Source of the DNA: Burkholderiaceae bacterium
Lineage (GTDB): Bacteria > Pseudomonadota > Gammaproteobacteria > Burkholderiales > Burkholderiaceae_E
Reading direction: 5' to 3'
Length of the DNA: 61,045 bases
Assembly: GCA_021463505.1 (NCBI GenBank)
Contig: JAJTYR010000020.1
Location: 1-61,045, forward strand
Part shown: piece after piece, positions 44,130 to 51,618 of the stretch
How positions within the stretch are numbered: position 1 is the stretch's first letter
Layout: every line of letters starts with the position of its first letter
Notes under the pieces: generated by a model
The model's database searches: none
What the model was told of the DNA's origin: nothing
The model's input: only the letters and a program-made list of their open reading frames with translations
Translations under genes and position numbers: made by a program

Positions 44130-45965
44130 TCAGCGCGCGATCGTGACCGCGCCGGTCGAGCCGTCGACGCGCACGCGCATGCCGGTCTTGATGATCTTCG
44201 TGGCGTGTCCGGTGCCCACCACCGCCGGCATCCCGTACTCGCGGCAGACGATCGCCGCGTGGCTCATCACGCCGCCGACATCGGTGATGCAGGCGCCGAT
44301 CTTCGCGAACGCCGGCGCCCACGACGGCGAGGTCGTCGGCGCGACCAGGATCTCCCCTTCCTGCAATGCGCCGACCTCGCCCACCGTCCGGCACACGCGC
44401 GCCTTGCCCTCGACCACACCGGGGCTGCCCGCGAATCCCTTGAGCTCCGTGATGCTGTCGGGATCGGCAACCTCCTGCACCGACGCCCAGTCGGCGAGCG
44501 ACTTGTTGGTCACGCCCCAGAGCACGATCGTGAACGGCTCCTGGATCACCTCGGGCGCGGTCCCGATCGCCGGCGGCGGGCTCCACTCCTTGAACTTCTG
44601 CATCACGCCCTTGCGCCAGGCGACCTCCTTCGGCCAGGTGGCGGTGCCGCGCGGCGTCACGCCGGTGGCCCAGGCGGTGACGATGTCCCAGAGCGCCGAC
44701 TTGATCTCGTCGCGCCGCAGCAGCCAGATATCCTCGACATCCGCGATGACGCCGTGCTCCCGCATGATCGCGCCGACCTCGCGCATCTTGTTCCAGAACA
44801 CCGAGTGGAACCAGTGTTCGACGTAGAACAGATGGTTCTCCACGTACGGGAACACCGTCTTCGCGCAGCCGAGCAACTCGTCGAACTGCCTGCGGTCTTC
44901 CTCCTTCTCGATCAGGTCACGGTACTCTTTCGTGATGCGGTCGCGCTCGGCACGCACCTTGTCGGTCGGACGATCGATGCCGTGGCCCTGCTTGAGCTTC
45001 GTGATGTAGGTGGCGATACCCGACAGCGGGACGTTCATCTGGTCGTTCCACGAGCGATCGTGGTGGAACCAGCCGGTACCGGTGGAGATGTTGAACCACG
45101 GCTCGCGCGCGAGGTCCAGCGAGGTCAGCCACTCCACGCCCCTGGGCAGCTTCTTCAATGCGGCTTCGACGTCGGTCCACTCGGGGCTGAACGTGACGAC
45201 CTCGTCCACGCCCAGTTCGATGGCGCGGCGCGCAAGCTTCTTCAACTCCTCGTCGGGCTGGTACATCAGTACATCGATGCCCGAGATCATCTGCGTGACG
45301 CGCTGCGTCGGAATGCTCGGGAACAGCTTCTGCACGAAGTCGAGGAAGAACACGTAGGCCGCGTAGCCCAGGTTCAGGAACTCGAAGTGGTACTGCCAGC
45401 ACTTGATGCCGAGATTGATCAGGTCGTCGTAGTTCTTCAGCAGGTGGTAGCCATTGGAGGTACCGAGCGCGTCGGTGACCACCGACATGTCCTCGATGTC
45501 GGTCAGGCGCGGGATCTGCAGCGCTTCGAGTTCGCGGATCGTGGCCTCCATCTTGACCTTCCACTTCGCCTCGAGTTCGTCCCAGTTCTTGTAGTAATAA
45601 CCGGCGCGCTCCATGAAATTGGGCACGCGCCTGCCGATCTCCTCGGGGTCCTTCACCGGTACCGGCGAAATGTAGACGTAGCCGTTGATCATCCGGTGGT
45701 CGACGCCGCGCACCGGCGGCACCTGGAAGATCCGGTTGTTGAACTGCGACAGGGCCAGGTACCAGGCCTCGTCCCAGATCGTGTCGAACGGATACAGCGG
45801 CTCCGGATAGTGCAGCCCGTCGTAGAACCAGAACGTCTCCTTCTCGTACTGGTTGCGTGCGGGGTCGTCGGTGACGAACTGGTACTGGTACGGATACATC
45901 CGCTCCCAGCCTTCGGTGCCCGGAATGACCTTCGCCTTCACATCGTGCGGCACTGGGAATTTCAT
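44130..45965 (-). CDS. ppsA: Phenylphosphate synthase, phosphohistidine subunit
   Basis: The 611-residue protein ends with a swivelling phosphohistidine domain: AGSPGVVEGKARVCRTVGEV then DVGGVMSHAAIVCREYGMPA, where the His in SHAA carries the phosphoryl group. The N-terminal 480 residues are a long substrate domain rich in Trp/Tyr (YPYQYQFVTDDPARNQYEKE) as in phenylphosphate synthase protein 1. It accepts phosphate from PpsB and passes it to phenol. ATG at 45965 has GGGAG upstream. It is the first gene of the six-gene operon and lies about 85 bases downstream of a consensus sigma-54 promoter. Confidence 0.88.
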   Translation of the reverse strand: MKFPVPHDVKAKVIPGTEGWERMYPYQYQFVTDDPARNQYEKETFWFYDGLHYPEPLYPFDTIWDEAWYLALSQFNNRIFQVPPVRGVDHRMINGYVYISPVPVKDPEEIGRRVPNFMERAGYYYKNWDELEAKWKVKMEATIRELEALQIPRLTDIEDMSVVTDALGTSNGYHLLKNYDDLINLGIKCWQYHFEFLNLGYAAYVFFLDFVQKLFPSIPTQRVTQMISGIDVLMYQPDEELKKLARRAIELGVDEVVTFSPEWTDVEAALKKLPRGVEWLTSLDLAREPWFNISTGTGWFHHDRSWNDQMNVPLSGIATYITKLKQGHGIDRPTDKVRAERDRITKEYRDLIEKEEDRRQFDELLGCAKTVFPYVENHLFYVEHWFHSVFWNKMREVGAIMREHGVIADVEDIWLLRRDEIKSALWDIVTAWATGVTPRGTATWPKEVAWRKGVMQKFKEWSPPPAIGTAPEVIQEPFTIVLWGVTNKSLADWASVQEVADPDSITELKGFAGSPGVVEGKARVCRTVGEVGALQEGEILVAPTTSPSWAPAFAKIGACITDVGGVMSHAAIVCREYGMPAVVGTGHATKIIKTGMRVRVDGSTGAVTIAR

Positions 45966-46049
45966 CGCTTGCCTGCTCCCTTGACTCGTGAATGCCCGTC
46001 GGGGCGGCCGGGCGTGCAGCGCGCCCGGGACTCGTACGACGATTTCGAT

Positions 46050-46064
46050 GCAATCGCCGTGCCA
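46050..46064 (-). promoter_or_regulatory. Sigma-54 (-24/-12) promoter of the phenol operon
   Basis: Reading the minus strand gives TGGCACGGCGATTGC, an exact match to the consensus TGGCACG-N4-TTGC with the required spacing. It lies 85 bases before the ppsA start codon and places transcription start near 46038. The divergent regulator carries the sigma-54 AAA+ domain needed to open it. Confidence 0.85.
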
Positions 46065-46226
46065 GCCCCCGTTGGCGCACAGCAGCAACCGTCCCGTGCG
46101 TGCGCCCGGTGATCGGCCGGCGAGCGGCCGATGGCGCGGTTCACGGCCCGTTGATGCGGGTGCACATCGTGGCCCTGGCAACACCCTGCCGACGCGCCCC
46201 GTCCGTGCGACGGGCGCAGGCGACGT

Positions 46227-46346
46227 GTGATCGTTTGGGCAATCCCGCGGACACCCGCGCCGCCTGTTTGATCATTTGATGAACCGTCGCTGCACGCCCC
46301 GGGAGCACGCGCGACGCGGCTCGCCCGATCGATTGACGTCGATCAA
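46227..46346. promoter_or_regulatory. Candidate upstream activating sequences for the DmpR-type activator
   Basis: TTGATCATTTGATGAA (46268-46283) is close to the DmpR/XylR enhancer TTGATCAATTGATCAA. A weaker relative, GTGATCGTTTGGGCAA (46227-46242), lies 41 bases away on the promoter side (four turns), and a shorter dyad TTGACGTCGATCAA (46333-46346) lies on the regulator side. The sites are about 165-280 bases upstream of the -24/-12 element, the usual enhancer distance. The whole 446-base gap between ppsA and the activator gene holds no other ORF I would trust. Confidence 0.65.
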
Positions 46347-46411
46347 GGCACCGGACGTCGGTGACGCCTAGAAATGATCGCTTGACCCACCCGAGCGCCG
46401 GAAGCAAGGCG

Positions 46412-48250
46412 ATGACCAGGCTTCGTGGCTACGACCACATCGACAACGACGATCTGCGCGCGCAGGTGCACTTCTGCGCCGAGACCGGCCAGATCTGGCT
46501 GCACGAACACCGGATGCTGCTCGTGCACGCCGAGGCGCAGGCCAGCCTGCGCAAGGACCTGATCGACACGCTCGGCATGGACCGGGCGCAGGGCCTGCTC
46601 ACGCGCATGGGCTACGCCTCCGGGGTGCGTGACGCCGAGCTGGCGCGCGCACGCGCCGAGAGCCGCGACGACCTCGAAGCGTTCATGACCGGTCCGCGCC
46701 TGCACACCCTGGAAGGCATCGTGCGCGTCGTGCCGGTGCGCATCGAGATGGATCGCGCCGCGGGCCGGTTCTACGGCGAGTTCATCTGGGAGAACTCCTG
46801 GGAGGGCCAGTGGCACCGGCACTTCTACGGCACACATTCCGAGCCGGTCTGCTGGACGCAGATCGGCTACGCCTGCGGCTACACGTCGGCGTTCATGGGG
46901 CGCCCGATCCTCTACAAGGAAGTCGAGTGCGTCGGCATGGGAAACAACCACTGCCGCATCATCGGCAAGCCGATCGAGGAATGGCCCGACGCCGACGCGC
47001 ACAAGCACTTCTTCAACCGCGAATCGATCGCCGAACAGCTGTTCGATCTGCAGACGCAGGTGACGCAGTTGCGTTCATCCATCGGCGACAAGGACCAGCT
47101 GCCAGCCGACATGACCGGCAACTCGCCGGGGTTTCGCGCCGCCTATGGCCTGCTGCGCCAGGCCGCGAACACGCGCATCGCCGTGCTGCTGCTGGGAGAA
47201 ACCGGTGTCGGCAAGGAGCTGTTCGCACGCGCGCTGCACGAAATGGGGCCGCGCGCTGCACGGCCCTTCGTGGCGGTCAACTGCGCGGCGATTCCGCACG
47301 AACTGGTCGAGTCCGAACTTTTCGGCGTCGAGAAAGGCGCCTACACGGGTGCGCTGGTGTCGCGTCCAGGGCGCTTCGAGCGCGCCGACGGCGGCACGCT
47401 GTTCCTCGACGAAATCGGCGACCTGCCGCTGCCGGCACAGAGCAAGCTGCTGCGGGTGCTGCAGGAAGGCGAGGTGGAGCGACTGGGTGATCAGAAGACG
47501 CGCCGCATCGACGTTCGCCTGGTGGCCGCGACCAACAACGAACTGCCGCGCCTCGTCAAGGAGGGGCGCTTCCGCTCGGACCTCTACTACCGGCTGAACG
47601 CCTGGCAGATCGACATTCCGCCGCTGCGCGAACGCAAGGAAGACATCGGCCCGCTCGCCAGGCACTTCCTCGAGAAGCACTGCGCGATCCACGGCAAGAA
47701 ACTGCGCGGCTTCACCGACAAGGCCAAGCGGGCGCTGCTCAACTACAGCTGGCCAGGCAACATCCGCGAACTGCAGAACACCGTCGAGCGCGGCGTCATC
47801 CTGGCGCCTGCCGGCACGCGCGTCGAGGTCGTCCACCTGTTCCAGTCGTGCGCCGACGAACGCGCCCGCGAGTTCGGGCTCGACAGCCACGGCGGACTCG
47901 ACTCCAGTCGCTGGACGACCGGCAAGGAACTGTGCGAGGCGGTCTTCAACGGCGTCATGACGCTGCACCAGGTCGAGGCGATGCTGCTCGAGACTGCAGT
48001 CGACAAGGCGCGCGGCAACCTGTCGTCGGCTGCGCGCATGCTGGGCCTGACCCGCCCGCAGCTGGCCTACCGGCTCAAGCGGCTGCACGAAGGCGACGAG
48101 GCACGTGCCGACGCCGCGGCTGTGGAACCGGCCGCGACTGCGGCAGCGAGGCCGGCCGCAACACCGGTGGTGGGGCCGGCTGCGAGAACCGCCGCGACGC
48201 CTGTGGCGGCGCCCGGCCGCGCCGAAGCGCCGAGCCTGCCGGACCGATGA
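46412..48250 (+). CDS. Sigma-54-dependent phenol-responsive activator (DmpR/MopR/XylR type)
   Basis: The 612-residue protein has an N-terminal XylR_N/V4R sensory domain. The MopR zinc set is conserved at the same spacing: Cys147, Glu170, Cys173, Cys181 (MopR 155/178/181/189). His98 and Trp126 fall at the positions that hold the phenol hydroxyl (MopR 106 and 134). A linker leads to the AAA+ domain with Walker [24 protein letters not shown] (the sigma-54 contact loop, usually GAFTGA) and Walker [13 protein letters not shown] Fis-type helix ([20 protein letters not shown]) follows, then an unusual Ala/Pro-rich tail of about 50 residues. It is divergent from the phenol operon. ATG at 46412 has AAGG upstream. 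Confidence 0.92.
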   Translation: MTRLRGYDHIDNDDLRAQVHFCAETGQIWLHEHRMLLVHAEAQASLRKDLIDTLGMDRAQGLLTRMGYASGVRDAELARARAESRDDLEAFMTGPRLHTLEGIVRVVPVRIEMDRAAGRFYGEFIWENSWEGQWHRHFYGTHSEPVCWTQIGYACGYTSAFMGRPILYKEVECVGMGNNHCRIIGKPIEEWPDADAHKHFFNRESIAEQLFDLQTQVTQLRSSIGDKDQLPADMTGNSPGFRAAYGLLRQAANTRIAVLLLGETGVGKELFARALHEMGPRAARPFVAVNCAAIPHELVESELFGVEKGAYTGALVSRPGRFERADGGTLFLDEIGDLPLPAQSKLLRVLQEGEVERLGDQKTRRIDVRLVAATNNELPRLVKEGRFRSDLYYRLNAWQIDIPPLRERKEDIGPLARHFLEKHCAIHGKKLRGFTDKAKRALLNYSWPGNIRELQNTVERGVILAPAGTRVEVVHLFQSCADERAREFGLDSHGGLDSSRWTTGKELCEAVFNGVMTLHQVEAMLLETAVDKARGNLSSAARMLGLTRPQLAYRLKRLHEGDEARADAAAVEPAATAAARPAATPVVGPAARTAATPVAAPGRAEAPSLPDR

Positions 48251-48717
48251 CCGGAGAGCCGCGTCGGCGGGCGCACGCCTATCTTCGCGCACATCACGTG
48301 ATGACGCTCGCCACCCAGGGCAGCGCAGGCCCGTGGGCGGCGGCCGTCTTCTACGCCAGCGACGGCTTCACGCTGTACTTCCTTTCGGCGCCGTCCACCC
48401 GTCACTGCATCGCGATCGCGGCCAACGCGCGCGTGGCGGCCACGATCCAGGAAGACTACGCCGACTGGCCGCAGATCCGCGGCATCCAGCTCGAAGGCAC
48501 CGCCCGCGAACTGGCCGGCGCGGACGCCGAGCGGGCGCGCCGGCTCTACGGCGAGAAATATCCGCTCCTCGGCAACCTGGCGCAGGCGCCTGCAGCGATC
48601 ACCGCCGCACTCGCGAAGATCCGCTGGTACCGGCTCGTGCCCGAGCGCCTGTATTTCATCGACAATTCGGTCGGTTTCGGCCACCGCGACGAGATCATTC
48701 CGGGAATCCCCGCCTGA
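48247..48717 (+). CDS. PNPOx-like flavin-binding fold protein (UPF0306/YhbP-like)
   Basis: The 156-residue protein has a split-barrel start (HVMTLATQGSAGPWAAAVFY) and TLYFLSAPSTRHCIAIAANA, as in pyridoxamine-phosphate-oxidase-like proteins of the YhbP/UPF0306 type. These bind flavin or haem-like cofactors; the reaction is unknown. The ATG overlaps the stop of the phenol activator gene (ATGA), an unexplained but tight coupling. Confidence 0.78.
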   Translation: MTGEPRRRAHAYLRAHHVMTLATQGSAGPWAAAVFYASDGFTLYFLSAPSTRHCIAIAANARVAATIQEDYADWPQIRGIQLEGTARELAGADAERARRLYGEKYPLLGNLAQAPAAITAALAKIRWYRLVPERLYFIDNSVGFGHRDEIIPGIPA

Positions 48718-48740
48718 CGACAGGCCGCGCGCGCATCGCG

Positions 48741-49562
48741 CTATCCGTGGTCACGGGTTGCGCCGCCCGCCGGTTCGCTGCCCGGCGCCGGGTCGCCGCC
48801 CGGTGCGCCGGCCAGCCCCGACAGCAGCCGCCCGAACTCGAGCGGGAAAGGAAACAGGATCGTCGTGTTGTTCTGCAACCCGAGCGTGTTCAGCGTGCCC
48901 AGATAGCGCAGCTGCATCGCCTCGGGACGGTTGGCGAGGATCTCGGCGGCCTCCAGCAACTTGCGCGCCGCCTGCTCCTCGCCTTCCGCGTTGATCACCT
49001 TCGCACGCCGCTCGCGCTCGGCCTCGGCCTGGCGCGCGATCACGCGCACCATGCTCTCGCCGAGGTCGATGTGCTTGATCTCGACGTTCGACACCTTGAT
49101 GCCCCAGGCGTCGGTCTGCGCGTCGAGGATGTCCTGGATGTCGTTGTTCAGCTTGTCGCGCTCGGAGAGCATCTCGTCGAGCTGGTGCTTGCCGAGCACC
49201 GAACGCAGCGTGGTCTGCGCGAGCTCGCTGGTGGCCTGGCGGAAGTTCTCCACCTGGATCACCGACTTGCCGGCGTCGACCACCCGGAAGTAGATCACCG
49301 CATTGACCTTCACCGAGACGTTGTCGCGCGAGATCACGTCCTGCGTAGGCACGTCGAGCACCAGCGTGCGCTGATCCACGCGCACCATCTGCTGCACGTA
49401 CGGCAGCAGCAGGATCAGCCCCGGCCCCTTGACGCCGGAAAAGCGTCCGAGCGTGAACACGACCCCGCGCTCGTATTCGCGCAGGATGCGCACCGACATC
49501 GCGACGATGACCACCACGATCGCGATGACCGGCAGGTAGAACACCCAATCGAACAGCATCAC
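48741..49562 (-). CDS. Slipin/stomatin-like SPFH (band 7) membrane protein
   Basis: The 273-residue protein has an N-terminal membrane helix ([18 protein letters not shown]) and a band-7 domain ([60 protein letters not shown]), then a coiled-coil ([20 protein letters not shown]). It forms oligomeric scaffolds in the inner membrane and is normally paired with an NfeD-type protease, which lies directly upstream on the same strand. Confidence 0.92.
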   Translation of the reverse strand: MMLFDWVFYLPVIAIVVVIVAMSVRILREYERGVVFTLGRFSGVKGPGLILLLPYVQQMVRVDQRTLVLDVPTQDVISRDNVSVKVNAVIYFRVVDAGKSVIQVENFRQATSELAQTTLRSVLGKHQLDEMLSERDKLNNDIQDILDAQTDAWGIKVSNVEIKHIDLGESMVRVIARQAEAERERRAKVINAEGEEQAARKLLEAAEILANRPEAMQLRYLGTLNTLGLQNNTTILFPFPLEFGRLLSGLAGAPGGDPAPGSEPAGGATRDHG

Positions 49563-49571
49563 GCGTCTCCG

Positions 49572-50933
49572 TCAGGATGTTCGGCCCGGCCCGGGTTCGA
49601 CCCGCAGCACCAGACCGTGGAGGTCCGTCACCCGCACCTGTTGCCCGACCTGCACCGGCAGGTCGGACTCGGCCGTCCAGCGCTCGCCGGCGGCCAGCAC
49701 GCGCCCGCGGCGCCCCGACCATTCGAGCACGGTTGCCTGTTCGCCGAGCAGGCTCTCCGCGCCGGTGGCGATCGGCCGGCGGCGCGAGCGCCAGGCCAGC
49801 CGCACCACCAGCAGCGAAAACGCCAGGCCGGTTGCGGCGATCCCCGCCGCCAGCGGCCACGACACGCTGAACGCCGGTGCCTCGGTGTCGATGAGGATCG
49901 TGGCACCGAGCACGAACGCGATGGCCCCGCCGATCCCGAGCACACCCAGCGACGGCGTGAAGCCTTCCGCCACCATCAGCGCGGTACCGAGCACGATCAG
50001 CGCGATGCCCGCATGACTCACCGGCAGCACCGACAGCGCATACAGACCGAGCAGCAGACTGATGGCGCCGATCGTCCCCGGATAGATCGCTCCGGGACTC
50101 ATGAACTCGAACAACAGCCCGTACAGACCGATCATCATCAGGATCAGCGCCACGTTCGGGTTGGTGATCGCACCCAGCAGTCTCGTGCGCCAGTCCGGAT
50201 CGAGCGAGACCTGCACGATTCCGCGCGTCTCGAGCACCACGCGCCGTTCGCCCACCGTCACGGCGCGCCCGTTCGCCTGTTCGAGCAGGTTCGTCACACT
50301 GCTCGCCATCAGGTCGATCACGTCGCGCGACCGCGCCTCTTCGGCAGACAGGCTCGCCCCGTCACGCACCGCCGCTTCGGCCCACTTCGCGTTGCGCCCA
50401 CGCAGTTGTGCCAGCGAACGGATGTAGGCCACGGCGTCGTTGATCACCTTGGTTTCCATCGTCGACGCCGGACGTCGCGCCTGGTCCGACGGGCGCTCCG
50501 CGGCGTCGCCATCCCTCGGCGCATCGCCGGGCTTCGGCGCGCCGCCGAGCGCAACCGGTGTGGCCGCGCCAAGGTTGGTGCCCGGTGCCATCGCCGCCAG
50601 GTGGCTCGCATACAGGATGTAGGTGCCGGCACTGGCCGCGCGCGCGCCACCCGGCCCGACGAATGCCAGTACCGGCAGGGGCGCCGCGAGGATCGCGCGC
50701 ACGATCTCGCGCATCGAGGCGTCGAGGCCGCCGGGCGTATCGATCCGCAGCACGACGAGCACGGCACCGCGCGCCTGCGCGCCCGCGATGCCTCGAATCA
50801 CGTAGTCGGCGCTGGCCGGACCGATCGGGCCTTCCAGGTTCAGAACCAGTGCCGTACGCGCGCCGGCGTCCGCACCCTGCCCGGGCGCGGCGAACGCCAG
50901 ACCGAGCATCAGCAAACCCACCCGGAACAGCAT
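49572..50933 (-). CDS. NfeD-like membrane serine protease (ClpP class)
   Basis: The 453-residue protein has a signal peptide (MLFRVGLLMLGLAFAAPGQG) and a ClpP-fold protease domain (AVLVVLRIDTPGGLDASMRE; the catalytic Ser in GARAASAGTYILYASH). Four membrane helices follow (for example LILMMIGLYGLLFEFMSPGA), then a C-terminal NfeD beta-barrel (ATVLEWSGRRGRVLAAGERW). Family members cleave the hydrophobic tail of the partner stomatin. AGGA eight bases upstream supports ATG 50933; in-frame starts up to 51008 exist. Confidence 0.9.
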   Translation of the reverse strand: MLFRVGLLMLGLAFAAPGQGADAGARTALVLNLEGPIGPASADYVIRGIAGAQARGAVLVVLRIDTPGGLDASMREIVRAILAAPLPVLAFVGPGGARAASAGTYILYASHLAAMAPGTNLGAATPVALGGAPKPGDAPRDGDAAERPSDQARRPASTMETKVINDAVAYIRSLAQLRGRNAKWAEAAVRDGASLSAEEARSRDVIDLMASSVTNLLEQANGRAVTVGERRVVLETRGIVQVSLDPDWRTRLLGAITNPNVALILMMIGLYGLLFEFMSPGAIYPGTIGAISLLLGLYALSVLPVSHAGIALIVLGTALMVAEGFTPSLGVLGIGGAIAFVLGATILIDTEAPAFSVSWPLAAGIAATGLAFSLLVVRLAWRSRRRPIATGAESLLGEQATVLEWSGRRGRVLAAGERWTAESDLPVQVGQQVRVTDLHGLVLRVEPGPGRTS

Positions 50934-51189
50934 CCGGAACGTCCTGCCGCGGCCATCTCGCATCCGCAGGGAACTCACCACGCACCTCGGGTCTGCTGCA
51001 GCCATCATACATGCGGCGCGCGGGGCCGACCGCGATGCCCATGGGGCGATTTTCGCCCTATCCTCCCGATAGCGCGATCGACGATGCCCGGGTCACAGGG
51101 CCCTCCGGGATGCGCTCGACGCGACGAACCACCTGGTGGGCATTACAAGGAATCTCCGGCAAGACCCGTTTCCGAGGAGGCTGAACCTC

Positions 51190-51618
51190 ATGCAGACGAG
51201 CGCACGCAACCAGTTCGTCGGCACCGTCGTCGCAGTCAGGCGTGGCGCCGTCAACGACGAAATCGAACTCGCGATCGCCGGCGATCAGCGCATCGTCGCG
51301 ACGATCACGCGCGAGAGCACCGGGAACCTCGGTCTGACGACCGGGCGCAAGGCCTTCGCGCTGGTGAAGGCCTCGTCGGTGATCCTGATGGTCGACGGCG
51401 AGACGACACGGCTTTCCACCCGCAATCGGCTCGCCGGCAAGGTCGCGCGCGTCGAGCCCGGCGCGGTCAACGCCGAGGTGATCGTCGACCTGCCCGGAGG
51501 CGGCACCGTGGCGGCGATCGTCACCATCGAGAGCGCGAACAGGCTCGGCCTGCAGCCGGGCAAACCGGTGAGCGCGATCTTCAAGGCCTCCAGCGTCATC
51601 CTTGGCGCCACCGACTGA
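51190..51618 (+). CDS. Di-Mop (tandem TOBE) molybdate/tungstate-binding protein
   Basis: The 142-residue protein is two Mop modules in tandem: SARNQFVGTVVAVRRGAVND with AFALVKASSVIL, then LSTRNRLAGKVARVEPGAVN with VSAIFKASSVIL. Such proteins (ModG/Mop) store molybdate or tungstate oxyanions in the cytoplasm. GAGGAGG lies eight bases before the ATG. It is far from tupBCA in this window but probably serves the same metal economy. Confidence 0.92.
   Translation: MQTSARNQFVGTVVAVRRGAVNDEIELAIAGDQRIVATITRESTGNLGLTTGRKAFALVKASSVILMVDGETTRLSTRNRLAGKVARVEPGAVNAEVIVDLPGGGTVAAIVTIESANRLGLQPGKPVSAIFKASSVILGATD

Noticed and set aside
46176-46191. TGGCAACACCCTGC on the plus strand as a sigma-54 promoter for the activator's own gene
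   Set aside because: The GG-to-GC spacing is one base short, which sigma-54 does not tolerate, and the -12 element is poor.
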